Shown piece by piece: positions 10,809-20,846 of a stretch of DNA of 64,000 nt. Below the pieces are notes generated by a model that was not told the origin of the DNA, searched no databases, and saw only the letters and a program-made list of their open reading frames with translations. The translations under genes and the position numbers were made by a program. The number at the start of each line of letters is the position of its first letter. The stretch's first letter is position 1. The stretch spans positions 2,334,001-2,398,000 of the forward strand of contig CM034414.1 of NCBI GenBank assembly GCA_019925095.2, given 5' to 3'. The DNA is from Dendrolimus kikuchii (lineage: Eukaryota > Arthropoda > Insecta > Lepidoptera > Lasiocampidae).

Positions 10809-11317
10809 CGTGGGACACTCAGAAAGTTTTGCAAAAATAAAAAATAATGTTCTATAGGTAAATATTTTTTTTATTAAATCTTTCAAAGTACTCTCCACCA
10901 GCCTCTATATAAAGTTTCATGCGTCTGAAACAGTTTGCGTAACACTTTTTCCAGTCCGTCGCAGACACCTCGCTTACAGCTTGCTCGAACGCTGACAGCG
11001 CAACTTTCGGCGACGAAAATTGTATCCCTTTGAGCTGATTTTTTTATTTTCGGGAATAAAAAGAAGTCACACGGTGCTGGACAGGGCTGTAAGGAAGGTG
11101 AACCAGGAGTTTGACCGGCACGCTGTCCAGGAAGTCCGTCGTTTTGAGCGCGGTATGGGCGGGCGCGTTGTCGTGGTGGAGCAGTAGTGGAGGGAAATTT
11201 CGCAATTGTAACGTACATATTTTTAGTTATAAATAATCATATTTTCAAAATAGATTATATCTAGGCAGTCTCTCATACATAAAAACTCTTTTTCGCAATA
11301 CTTTCTGAGTGGCCTGG
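10809..11317 (-). mobile_element. Internally deleted mariner with both TIRs and TA duplication
   Basis: Inverted ends ACTCAGAAAGTTTTGCAAAA (left) and, reversed, ACTCAGAAAGTATTGCGAAA (right), each flanked by TA (10807-10808 and 11318-11319). Inside, on the minus strand, is the frameshifted C-terminal part of a mariner transposase. It includes an LLHHDNAPAH-like block, APCDFFLFPKIK (the second and third catalytic-Asp neighbourhoods of the D,D34D family) and an ending like FQTHETLYRGWW. At 509 bp, against about 1.3 kb for a full mariner, it lacks the N-terminal half. Confidence 0.88.
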
Positions 11318-12416
11318 TATGAATAATATAAATTGCACATTTAATAATTGATGTCTGAATATTTTTGCTACATACAATTAATTCATTTTATATTATTAAT
11401 ACTACAATTTACAGTCGATAGGGCTTTATTAAAAACAATAAATATTTTTAAAGAGAAAACGTTGTTTCATGGTTTGGAACAGGTTTAAAATTAACTTCTT
11501 ATAACCGGTTTTAGGGCTGATTTTTCAATCATAAGATAAAAGTTATCAATCGGATATATATATGAAGAGGGTGCCCCGCCCCGTATACGGTGGAGGAGCG
11601 AGATGGAATGCTCCTCCGTCTCAAAGGAAGATCTTCCAGCGAGGCTAGTGTTGTCCCTCGCAGGCCCATCTGTTATAGTTGAAGTTTTGTATATATTCTT
11701 TGTGTTTTCGGGAAATGTTTGTGACATCAATTATTGCACAGCGCCATCTATTGGCTTGTAAGTGTTCCACTATACATCTATAATATATATTAGGGTTAAT
11801 TTCCCCATCCAAACAAATTTTGTTGTACATGTCGGGAAAAAAAATCCCTGAAAGTTACAGCCCTATATATTAATTTTAAGTACTTTCCATGAGCGTGAAA
11901 AGATTTTCCATATAAAATACACGTTAATCATGTTTTTTTTTAATTTTTATAACTCTATAACAAAAAAAAAAAATTACGTGATACAACGTGGTAGAGTTGC
12001 TGAAATTATTACCTTGATTACAGTCCGCTGTACCAGCACGTTGTGAAACCACGCTCACAAGTAATGTCAGTGTGAAATATTTTCAGTGTTTCGTAAGGTT
12101 AAGAAGTTAGGATGCCTCTCCATTAACGCAATCTTTACGCAATTCTATTGGTTATTATTACCCCGTTTCTCTGCTACGCAGCTTCGCTCCGCTTCAGTGG
12201 ACAAGCAGCCTTATGAGGGCCATTATCCCTCCATACCATCCTCCCTATTTCATCTTCTCTATCTCATGCTAGAGGCTGGTAACGCGTTAGTATTCGATAT
12301 AGCGACGGTAACCACTTTTTATTAGGTAGAAAAAGACGCCAAATCCTATGGGCTGGTATACTTTTTCAATGATATTACTAAGAAGTAAGAAACACATATA
12401 CTATTTCACAATTAAT
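11318..12416. other. Intergenic, nothing firmly recognised
   Basis: Contains a GC-rich patch at 11565-11670 with an open minus-strand frame and the phrase GCGCCATCTATTGGC. No splice-consistent exon could be defined. Confidence 0.35.
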
Positions 12417-12890
12417 CTACCTACTTCATATTATGAGCCCTATTTCCAAATATTGTTGTTACGTCGACATTATGAAAGTAAACTTGTAGAGTACATCACT
12501 ACACAATAAAAGTAACCTTGTACACTTTTTTCATGATAGTTCATTGCAAATGACATCTCACGCCGAATTCACTGAAATAAAGCTCAAATCAAGTTTTACG
12601 TCGACCCCAAAAAAGTTATAGTGTAGAATACATTTATCAATAATTCATAATGAAAATACCTACTTCATATTATATTCACTATTTGCAATTGTTGTTACGT
12701 CGACTCTATAAAAGAAAACTTGCATAGTACTACACTACGAAGTAAAAGTAACCTTGTACACTTTTTTCATAATAGTTCAAATCCTGTTTCATGTCGACCC
12801 CAAAAGGTCTTAGCGTAGAATATAATTATCGCAACGAAATAAAAGTAATCTTGCACACTCTAACCAGTGTAGAGTAAAAATAACTTTTAA
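12417..12890. repeat. Satellite-like tandem duplication, about 241-bp units
   Basis: Two units start CCTACTTCATATTAT (about 12418 and 12659). Both run through TTGTTGTTACGTCGAC, AGTAACCTTGTACACTTTTT and ATGTCGACCCCAAAA. Confidence 0.7.
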
Positions 12891-13235
12891 GACACACTTT
12901 TATGAGTATAGAATAAAAGTGAACTCGCATACTTTAATCAATATAGGGTAAAAGTGACCTTGCATTTTTCAATCGCCACAAAACATTAGTGACTTTTCAA
13001 ACTAATCAGTACCGATTAAAAGCGACTTCCCACATTTAAAGCAGTATAAAGTAAAAGTAGCCTTGCATACTTTTATGAGTATAGAATAAAAGTGAACTTC
13101 CATACTTTACTGATTGTATAGGGTAAAAGTGACTTAGCACTTTTTTATCACTACAAAACAATAGTGACAAGCGAATTTCCACACTTTAAGCAGTACAAAG
13201 TAAAAGTAACCTTGCATACTTTTTTTAATACTTAG
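12891..13235. repeat. Satellite-like tandem array, about 165-180-bp units
   Basis: Two units begin GAGTATAGAATAAAAGTGAAC. They contain AGGGTAAAAGTGAC.T.GCA, CACAAAACA.TAGTGAC and AAAGTAAAAGTA.CCTTGCA. The array ends immediately beside the stop codon of the unrecognised gene, so that gene's 3' UTR and poly(A) site probably lie in it. Confidence 0.7.
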
Positions 13236-13236
13236 T

Positions 13237-13443
13237 TCACAGTAACTGACATCCCATGGTGATCGCGCCGAAAAGGGGAGCAGCACCCAGACCTCCGTCC
13301 CCATCGGCCATACCTACAAGAAATTTGGCTGCCGTGCAATCTGCGCACGTACAATTATCCGTCAAGGTACATAATCCCCTTGCCGTTGCTATCGCCTCCC
13401 ACTTGATTTGTTCGTCTAATGTGCCTCTTCTGTTGAGTAGATT
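13237..13443 (-). CDS. Unrecognised gene, terminal coding exon (exon 5)
   Basis: Acceptor TTTGCCTTCCAG at 13455-13444; the exon starts in phase 0 and ends at TGA (13239-13237), 68 codons. It begins NLLNRRGTLDEQIKWEAI, contains a compact Cys cluster (CTLTDNCTCADC, protein residues about 206-217) and ends with a Gly/Ala-rich low-complexity tail (ADGDGGLGAAPLFG) and GCQLL. GC content and codon use are clearly higher than in the flanks. The Cys cluster might bind metal, but three closely spaced Cys do not match a zinc motif I know. See the 14633-14905 entry for the whole protein. Confidence 0.8.
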   Translation of the reverse strand, partial: NLLNRRGTLDEQIKWEAIATARGLCTLTDNCTCADCTAAKFLVGMADGDGGLGAAPLFGAITMGCQLL

Positions 13444-13568
13444 CTGGAAGGCAAAATAAAGAACGAGCTTGAATATATTGTATTTTGTATTGTATTTGAT
13501 TTTGTTCTTTTGCGATCTGTAACATCGTTTCAAATTAGTCTATATCGATAATCGATTGATAATCTTTT

Positions 13569-13785
13569 TCATGTATAATGTATTGTTTATCGCAATAAAG
13601 TTAATAAAAATAATACAGTCTACTGATTATATCCAAAAAACAATACAACACTAAGAGGCGAGCAAAAAATTGATCCTTGTATAATGTATTGTTTATCGCA
13701 ATAAAGTTAATAAAAATAATACAGTCCACTGATTACATCCATAGAACAATACAGCACTAAGAGACGCGCAAAAGATTGATCCTTC
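13569..13785. repeat. 108-bp tandem duplication
   Basis: Two adjacent copies, each holding ATGTATAATGTATTGTTTAT, AATAATACAGTC.ACTGATTA and AACAATACA.CACTAAGAG, differing at only a few positions. Lies in the last intron of the unrecognised gene. Confidence 0.8.
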
Positions 13786-13789
13786 GGAG

Positions 13790-14098
13790 GTGTTTTTGGC
13801 GGGAACTGAAAGGAGATGTTCTGCTGTGCAGTTTTATTTTCTAAAAATGTGTAAAATTACTCTAAAATGAACAATAGTTGTAGGATATTGTCAGTTTTTG
13901 AGTGCTAATTATGTGTTTTGTACGAAATGTAAACTGTATAGTCAAATGTGCCCTTTTGAGTTGTCACAAGAACTCCGATGAATGGCACTAGCTGATAACC
14001 TACAGTTCAGCTGTGCTACATATAGGCTTAAGAAAATGAAGAAACTATATGGTAAACTAAGATCTGGCTTAAAGGCCTAGCTGGCAAGCCATAAACCT
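13790..14098 (+). repeat. R3 interspersed repeat
   Basis: Plus-strand copy of the family also at 6.5 and 59.8 kb, from TTTTTGGCGGGAACTGAAAG to GGCCTAGCTGGCAAGCCATA. Confidence 0.75.
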
Positions 14099-14232
14099 AA
14101 ATAAATAATTGATCCTTCGGACCAGATTCACACACAACCCTATGTATCGACTCTTTGCTTCAATAAAGTGTTATCTTGGAAATTAAAATTACAGAAGAGT
14201 TTTTTTTTAATATTAAAAAAATAATTGTATCG

Positions 14233-14425
14233 CTTATGGACATTTGTAACATTAAAGATGCTACCAATTCCGAAACACAACTCAAGGTTGTTATAGCGGC
14301 ATACTCTAGACCAGGTGGTAGCCATTCAGACGGGTAAACACCCTACCACCAGGCTGTGGGTTGTTTTGTCGCCTCTTACGACAGGCCGCCCCAACGCAGG
14401 GAATTGTATTCTTTATCTCGTTATG
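14233..14425 (-). repeat. S1 SINE-like repeat, diverged
   Basis: Shows S1 landmarks on the minus strand (AACACAACTCAAGGTTGTTA, GGTGGTAGCCATTC, GTCGCCTCTTACGACAGGCC). Intronic. Confidence 0.7.
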
Positions 14426-14632
14426 CCAGCCTCAACGACATTATCCGCCGAGCTCTGCTCATCGTCGGCGTACCGGCCATTCTAGAACCCTCTGTGCATA
14501 GCGAGAGAGTACAAAAAGTGCAGAAAATAATGTTAAATAGTCTTATAGATTCCATCTTGGCCGCGAATACAGACAATTTATTTTATTTTCATGACAGGAC
14601 AATTCTCCGCATGGATTATTAAAATATCTCAC

Positions 14633-14905
14633 CTGCATCACTTCAACATTAGTAGCATGCCACATGTCGGCATCTCTGCGGAACTTCAAATCTTTATTTA
14701 TCAATTTATTCTTCCTCGGCTTCTTCAAACACTGTACGGTATTTTTGTATGTCGAATCATCTAGTTGCAGGGATAATGCGTCGCAAGAGGTCGACGCTCC
14801 GTCTGATATGTCAATATTTGGCTCAGCTTTTTCAATGTCGTCATAATCCAATGTCGACATTGATGTAAGATCTGTCGATTGGTTTTTTAACGAGCGGTAG
14901 AGCAC
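14633..14905 (-). CDS. Unrecognised five-exon gene, exon 4 (largest exon)
   Basis: Central exon of a gene I cannot name. Acceptor TTCCGTTACAG at 14916-14906, donor GTGAGA from 14632, 91 codons, phase 0 at both ends. It reads LYRSLKNQSTDLTSMSTLDY, an acidic Asp/Ser-rich stretch (SDGASTSCDALSLQLDD), the basic segment KKPRKNKLINKDLKFRR and DADMWHATNVEVMQ. Joining exons 22003-22105, 20847-20947, 17600-17665, this one and 13237-13443 gives one open frame of 249 residues. Intron phases are 1, 0, 0, 0 and introns are 1055, 3181, 2694 and 1189 nt. No signal peptide or membrane segment is visible. Clustered Ser/Thr and Asp runs suggest a regulated cytosolic or nuclear protein; this is inference only. 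Confidence 0.82.
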
Positions 14906-15047
14906 CTGTAACGGAAATTGAAGCTATAACAACACTCTTGTGTTGGGGCTTCATCTGCGTTAGTGTTAAACATTAATTGTAATTGTGATTAGGGTTGCCA
15001 ACCATTTATAATAACCTATCCTAATTTATTTTTGGTAAATATACTGT

Positions 15048-15190
15048 TGCGGACAGAGAGCACCCCACTGACGCGCCCGCCGGAGCATACCTACTCTCCG
15101 CGCCTCGCATACCGCCGACGCCCATAGCTCGCACAATTAGCAGCTAGGTATCGGACGGTACGCGAGATATAGGAGCGGCCTTGGAGGCAA
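15048..15190. other. GC-rich CpG-dense island in intron
   Basis: Sharp rise in GC and CpG (GACGCGCCCGCCGGAGC, CCGCGCCTCGCATACCGCC) inside AT-rich intron DNA. No ORF or recognised repeat; perhaps the core of a decayed mobile element. Confidence 0.35.
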
Positions 15191-15640
15191 AAATTGTTAA
15201 ATCTTCACTTCTTTTACTGTATATAATACATACTTTGAGATAATTTATTATTCTAATATTTTATTTTTACATTGTATTTATATAGAATAACTCTGCACTT
15301 GACATATTATCTATAATTACTCTATAATTCTAGAAAAAAAAGTAAAATTAATGTCTGTGGATTGAGTGGATTACACTATGTTTTTGTTAATTAGTTGATT
15401 TTCAACTTAATTAGTATTCGCATGCCTGAAAGGGCAAAAACATGTGAAACATAAAATAATATATTGTCATGTAATATTTTTACTAACCATGTTTTTAAGT
15501 TTTAAATGATTTGATTTGATTCATATATAATTCTCATTGACGACTTCCCACTCTCTCTCTCGACTCTCTCGCATAATTTGTCATTTCAATACGTATTTCT
15601 TTGTGTATATTTCTAATTTATGTAATAGTTTAATACTAAT

Positions 15641-15924
15641 GAATGAAAGAATACATGATGAAAGAATGACTAAACAGATATACAATGCAAAAGTGGATGG
15701 ATGCAGAAGTCGTGGAAGGCCACGACACACCTTCCATGATCAAATTGATCGTGTACTAGCGGAGGGTGATGTCAGGAGCCTTAAGAACAGACGAGCGTGC
15801 ATGACAAGAGTTATGAATGTCAAAGAAGCAAGTGAGGTGTGTAAGAATAAGCCTAAATGGCGCTCTGTTGTTCGTGCCTACCCCGCAAGCGAACTGGCGT
15901 GAAGTTATGTATGTATGTACGTAT
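15641..15924 (+). mobile_element. RTE-A LINE, 5'-truncated, with 13-bp target duplication
   Basis: Open RTE-A C terminus on the plus strand, MHDERMTKQIYN-like to AYPASELA and stop, then an ATGTATGTACGTATG tail. GTTTAATACTAAT occurs at 15628-15640 and again at 15925-15937. Confidence 0.87.
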
Positions 15925-16238
15925 GTTTAATACTAATAATCATACAGTCCATTATATCGAGTTTAATTTTTTTTAAAGAAGCAACTGCCACCAATGTATA
16001 GGTAGTTTATACTTTTGCATAAAAATAAAGTATTTGAAAATACTCTATTTCTAATATTTACTCTCATGCGTTAGACGAAATACTTATATGGATAATTACT
16101 GAACTATTATCGATCCAGCTTTCACTGGAAGAGTTTATTCAGTAATGAATCTAAAATGGTGAGAAAAAAGGAACAGGACATAACAATAAAAAATGAATTG
16201 TTTGCATAATATTTTCTTAAGTTTTCGCGACTTGTACA

Positions 16239-16366
16239 CATAATAAAACTACGTTTTAACGGTTCCAAGCGCGGTAATTTTATTTGATTTTGGTTTTTCC
16301 GACGTTTCGGCCACCTTTCAGTAGCCGTAATCACGCTTGGAACCGTTAAAACGTAGTTTTATTATG
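16239..16366. mobile_element. M4 foldback MITE, 33-bp arms
   Basis: CATAATAAAACTACGTTTTA..CGGTTCCAAGCG is inverted at the right end. The loop contains CCGACGTTTCGGCCACC, itself nearly palindromic. Related pieces lie at 1516-1600, 29750-29893 and 58830-58920. Confidence 0.8.
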
Positions 16367-16689
16367 AATTGTTTGTTTATTTAAATTAAAATTGGTAATG
16401 TTAAGATAGCTTCCAAAAATTTAAGGATAATTAAAAATTGTTATTGTGTGCTAGAAGCACACAAAAATAGTATCTCCAAGAGAAGAAATAAATAATAAAT
16501 AAATAAAATTTTGAAAAATACTTTTTTTCTTCCATTTACTTTATTCTTTCCCTGCTTAAAAAAAAAATAGTTGGCAACCCCAATTGTGATATAGAGAAGT
16601 ATAACTATGTTTAATCTACGCGAGAAATAATTAGTAATATTATATTGGAAATTTTCACTTGATATATAACTATAATATAATAATAATAA

Positions 16690-17233
16690 CCGGCAGACAA
16701 ACACACATATTGTATATCCCCAAATTAAGCAAGTTACGATTGTGTTATCGGTAATATATAACGGACTACTCTGGGGCCGATCCCAGACACCCAGACCATA
16801 GTAAATAACGGAGAAAATACGTTTCCGAAATTTACTATACCAGGAATCGTACCAGAACCTCTCTCTGCATTTTTTTTTTTGGTTTTGAGGCGAGGGAAAA
16901 TGCTTAACTGATTTACGCACAAACTGGGTCGTTGCTAGGGGAACGACACGCGTCGGTCGGGGGCGATAACACTGCAGCAATAGTATGCTCTTGGCAGCGC
17001 TCCGTCCGCGATCGACGTCACAGAATAGTGTAGAAGACTCCGAGCGTTGCTACACGAGCGAGCAACCCCAATACCCACTAAAAACCCCCTCCTCCCTGAC
17101 GACCCTGCGCTTTGTATGTGTTGGAAAGGCTGAGATTTAGAACATAGTTACGCCCAGCCGAACCAGAACCTCTGCATTGCAGTGAGGTAGGCCGACAAAG
17201 GCTTAGCTTGCTCAACCACAGAGGCCGTCATAT
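16690..17233 (-). mobile_element. S2 tRNA-derived SINE split by a later insertion
   Basis: The 3' and middle parts of S2 lie at 16690-16858 and the tRNA-like head at 17162-17233 (A-box-like TGGTTGAGC on the minus strand). An R5 element occupies 16871-17160 between them. Confidence 0.8.
16871..17160 (-). mobile_element. R5 retroposon inserted in S2, with target duplication
   Basis: Poly(T) at the left means poly(A) on the minus strand. The body, with GAGGCGAGGG, GGGGAACGACACGCGTCGGTC and ACACTGCAGCAATAGTATGC, matches the copies at 54.8 and 55.1 kb. ACCAGAACCTCT..GCAT flanks both ends (16851-16870 with an extra CT; 17162-17177), so this is a retroposed copy. Confidence 0.78.
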
Positions 17234-17354
17234 AAACATGAATATCGTGTAAGTTAATTTTGAAAATGTCACTATATATTTATTATTAAAATGTAAGTAA
17301 TCGTACAATAATTATGTATACCACCGTCGCCACTCCTAATCAGAATATTCTTGC

Positions 17355-17480
17355 CACGGGTTGTCTGGAAGAGATCGCTTTTTAGCGATAAGACCGCCCT
17401 TTGTACCCAACTAGACTAATACTAGTTCGTAAGTTTTTCTGTAATGGTGTACAATAAAGTGTTATCTATCTATCTATATC
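17355..17480 (+). repeat. R7 interspersed repeat with (TCTA)n end
   Basis: GGTTGTCTGGAAGAGATCGC, AGCGATAAGACCGCCC and GTGTACAATAAAGTGTTATC followed by TATC repeats. Related minus-strand pieces are at 40480-40520, 43738-43830, 44130-44175 and 52200-52330. Looks like the 3' end of an unidentified LINE. Confidence 0.55.
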
Positions 17481-17599
17481 ATGAGTTCGTCTATTCTTCA
17501 CGAGTCCCTGCGGCACAGGTGGTTTCTGTGACACAGTCGAATATGTTGTATGTACATGAATGTAAGCATATTGGTAAATAAATAAAAAAAAAAACTTAC

Positions 17600-17665
17600 A
17601 TGTGGCTCGTCTAAACTGCTGGAAGAGCTTAGACGTCTTGTGGGTGTAGCCCTTTGCGATGTAAC
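17600..17665 (-). CDS. Unrecognised gene, exon 3
   Basis: 66-nt exon, acceptor TTTTTGAACAG (17676-17666) and donor GTAAGT (17599-17594), phase 0 at both ends. Encodes VTSQRATPTRRLSSSSSLDE and PH. The RRLSSSSSLDE run looks like a basophilic-kinase or 14-3-3-type phosphosite, an inference from composition. Of the three frames, only this one joins openly to exon 4. Confidence 0.75.
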
Positions 17666-17999
17666 CTGTTCAAAAATATGTAAGTTGTACTTTGTACCCA
17701 TAGAGCAACTTTTTGAAGTGAATCTTCTATATAGACGGGGTCTTAGGATTTATCTGTCACGAAAAAGCGTTACGGCCGCGTGGAGTGGCGGCATAATTTT
17801 GGAGTAGACTATGGATGCGTTTTTGGTTGCGGATCGAATTCAGTTTTTTTGTTTGATAAAATAAAATATGTTTAAATAAAAAATGCATTCATTAAAATGT
17901 ACCTAACCTAACCAAAATCATAATTTGCAGTAAACCTGCGAAAAATCGAAATGTGTGCTGGGACACATAGTAGAAGTGAAACTTCAACAGACAAGTGGC

Positions 18000-18117
18000 A
18001 AAACGAATCGCAACAAAATTTTAAATTGAAATTTTACGGGCAGGTTTTCAAATTGGACAAGTACATTAACAATCTGCCCGTAAAAATTTAAGTTAAAATT
18101 TTGTTGCGATTCGTTTT
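18000..18117. mobile_element. Hairpin MITE with about 44-bp arms
   Basis: Left arm 18000-18043 (starts AAAACGAATCGCAACAAAAT, ends TTTTACGGGCAG) and right arm 18074-18117 are near-perfect inverted copies around a 30-bp loop. Too long and AT-rich to be called a microRNA from sequence alone. Confidence 0.75.
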
Positions 18118-18171
18118 TTGTTCCATTTAACTTTATATAGGTACATATATTATATTATCATATATTATATT

Positions 18172-18441
18172 GATGAAAGAATGACTAAACAGATATACAA
18201 TGCAAAAGTGGATGGATGCAGAAGTCGTGGAAGGCCACGACACACCTTCCATGATCAAATTGATCGTGTACTAGCAGAAGGTGATGTCAGGAGCCTTAAG
18301 AACAGACGAGCTTGCATGACAAGAGTTATGAATGTCAAAGAGGCAAGTGAGGTGTGTAAGAATAAGCCTCAATGGCACTCTGTTGTTCGTGCCTACCCCG
18401 CAAGGGAACTGGCGTGAAGTTATGTATGTATGTATGTATGT
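18172..18441 (+). mobile_element. RTE-A LINE, 5'-truncated
   Basis: Open frame DERMTKQIYN to AYPARELA and stop, then ATGTATGTATG. TATTATATT flanks both ends, a probable 9-bp duplication. Confidence 0.85.
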
Positions 18442-18450
18442 ATTATATTA

Positions 18451-18736
18451 TCTATATATTAGTACGTGAAGCAAAAACTTTTTACCTCTTTTTACGAAAC
18501 TTGCGCGAACGGAGGAGTGTGAAATATTATTTTAAAATTATGCATAAAAATACATTAAATCAATAAAAAAAACACTACACACACTACCATTTATTTGACA
18601 CACAGACGCATATATATTCTTGTTTATTGTTAAAGTTAAATTAACAGTGTAGCCTTGGCGAAATCAGTGATTGTAGAAGTATAGTCTTGGACAAGAAATT
18701 ATTATGGTCGAATTTCGACCACTGGCGATCACTAGT
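18451..18736 (+). mobile_element. H2 Helentron-like element, apparently full length
   Basis: Starts TCTATATATTAGTACGTGAAG and ends in the perfect palindrome TGGTCGAATTTCGACCA followed by CTGGCGATCACTAGT. A terminal hairpin plus CTAGT is the 3' end style of Helentrons. Non-autonomous, 286 bp. A second copy is at 49.9-50.8 kb and a fragment at 34998-35067. Confidence 0.78.
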
Positions 18737-18878
18737 CTACATTATGATACACTGCTTATTTATGCATTTAAGAAAAATAAATTAAATAATGAATATAAAA
18801 ACTACATCTAAAATACAATATTTGGTAATAGAAATATAAAATCTTGTAGTCCGTCCGCAGCGGGACCTGGGGTCCAAA

Positions 18879-19180
18879 CAGGGGCGTAGCTACCGCCGTA
18901 TCAACCGTATCAATGATACGCGGCCCCTAGATTACAGGACCAAAGTGTGTAAGTAAAAATACCTAAAATCTGTTATAGATTAATAACATTTTTGAGAATA
19001 ACTCCTGGGCGAACAGAAACGGCTATCAGACTTGTCATTGTAGAGGCAGAAAATCTAGAAAAACTGAAATTGTCTTCAGCTATGGATGATTTAATAAATA
19101 AGCTTGCCGCAAAAAAGGCGAGAAAAGTGTATCTTTGATTTGAATTGTTTGTCTAACTTAGCTCCTAGGAGCATTAAGTA
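18879..19180 (+). mobile_element. Internally deleted hAT remnant
   Basis: Left end CAGGGGCGTAGCTAC is a typical hAT terminus. About 130 bp later comes a decayed coding stretch (NGYQTCH-like, then SSAMDDLINKLAAKKARK and stop) that resembles the very end of a hAT transposase. The right end is interrupted by the RTE-A insertion at 19200. A sister copy is at 27.04 kb. Confidence 0.55.
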
Positions 19181-19199
19181 TAAGTAATCATTTATAATC

Positions 19200-19614
19200 A
19201 TACATACATACATAACTTCACGCCAGTTCCCTTGCGGAGTATGCACGAACAACAGAGCGCCATTCAGGCTTATTCTTACACACCTCATTCGCTTCTTTGA
19301 CATTCATAGCTCTTGTCATGCACGCTCGTCTGTTCTTAAGGCTCCTGACATCACCTTCTGCTAGTACACGATCGATTTGATCATGGAAGGTGTGTCGTGG
19401 CCTTCCACGAATTTTGCATACATCCACTTTTGCGTTGTATATCTGTTTAGTCACTCTTTCCACATGCCCGAACCACCGGAGCATTGCTTTCCTTACCTTC
19501 ACCCCGACACTCTCTGTCAGACCAACTCTCTTTCTTACTTCGGTATTACGAACGCGGTCCGCGAGCGTCACTCCGCAGATTTTGCGCAGCGCTCGCATAA
19601 TAATATATCGCAAC
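19200..19614 (-). mobile_element. RTE-A LINE, longer 5'-truncated copy
   Basis: Includes MRALRKICGVTLADRVRNTE upstream of the usual C-terminal block, with a deletion of the HDERM segment. The tail CATACATA marks the 3' end at the left. TTATAATCA flanks both ends (19191-19199; 19615-19623). Confidence 0.85.
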
Positions 19615-19958
19615 TTATAATCAATATATAATTATTTTAATTCAATTCGATAATTTTATTGTTTCTTTTATAAAAAATAGAAACGTGTGCGTCTCGGGAC
19701 GCCAGACAGAAGTGACAACTTAAACTAATCTAAGTGGAACTATTTAATATTGAATTTGTTTAACTTGAGAAAAGCTTAGGTTATTACTTAAATTTTATGT
19801 ATATTATTATGATAATGTAAGCCATTGTCAGGAAAGGTAATTTATTAATAAAATCTTTTATTGATTATAAAATATATTTCATTCTTAGTTACAATTCTTG
19901 AATATGTACATTAGAATTTTGTGTATGTACATTATTAGTATCATTATTTAATATATAA

Positions 19959-20317
19959 GAAGTAAGAAAGAGAGTTGGTCTGAAAGAGAGTGTCGGGGTG
20001 AAGGTAAGGAAAGGAATGCTCCGGTGGTTCGGGCATGTGGAAAGAATGCATGATGAAAGAATGACTAGATATACAATGCAAAAGTGGACGGATGCAGAAG
20101 TCGTGGAAGGCCACGACGCACCTTCCATGATCAAATTGATCGTGTACTAGCAGAAGGTGATGTCAGGAGCCTTAAGAACAGACGAGCGTGCATGACAAGA
20201 GCTATGAATGTCAAAGAAGCAAGTGAGGTGTGTAAGAATAAACCTGAATGGCGCTCTGTTGTTCGTGCCTACCCCACAAGGGAACTGGCGTGAAGTTATG
20301 TATGTATGTACGTATGT
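19959..20317 (+). mobile_element. RTE-A LINE, 5'-truncated
   Basis: Begins GAAGTAAGAAAGAGAGTTGG and ends with an (ATGT)n tail. A 3-base loss in ACTA[AAC]AGATATAC and other small changes distinguish it from siblings. Confidence 0.85.
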
Positions 20318-20404
20318 AATAACAAAAATAACCAATAAGCGTGTATAAATTCTAAAAACTTTCTTCTAAATTTAGTTGTAAAAAACTTCTTCCAGGTATA
20401 ATAT

Positions 20405-20745
20405 AAGTAGCGTAAGGCGCGTCTACCGGAGAGTTCAGTTCTAGATAGCGCAGCGACAAGTGCGATACGAAAGAGTTGAAAGAGAAGTTTAATAGAAGAC
20501 ACTGACGAGTGGTGAATTTAGTCGAAAGTAGCGTAGTTTAAGAGGAGATCCAGAAGCGACTACACGAGGTAATTTTGGAGGTGAGCACTGCAGTAACAGG
20601 AGTTGGTCTACGCAATAACGGCGACGGTATTGTGAGTGAGATCTTATCGTCGGGATAGTGCGTCGTTAGTTGTGCGTATAGGGGCAACCGTGTGGAGAAG
20701 AATCACGTACAGCTGTGTATGTTAATAGAAGAGTTTAGTTAAAAA
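20405..20745 (+). other. GC-richer unidentified segment, possible LTR/leader remnant
   Basis: Contains GAGAGTTCAGTTCTAG, an arthropod initiator-like sequence, followed by a purine-rich leader-like stretch and an A-run ending AAAACTGG. This resembles the R-U5/leader of an insect LTR retrotransposon, but no partner LTR or gag was found. It lies in an intron of the unrecognised gene. Confidence 0.25.
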
Positions 20746-20846
20746 AAAAAAACTGGTGTTTACTTCCAATCCTAAGTGCATACCTCCGCTTGCACGTAAC
20801 AATATAAAACTACTATTGTTATGGTTTTTATATTTTAAACACTTAC

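Noticed and set aside
11491..11830. Two overlapping minus ORFs with GC-rich core (…RSSFETEEHSISLLHRIRGG…)
   Set aside because: No splice sites framing them and no family recognised; likely a decayed repeat.
14356..14622. 88-codon plus ORF
   Set aside because: Begins in an antisense S1 copy and runs up to the boundary of a real exon on the other strand.
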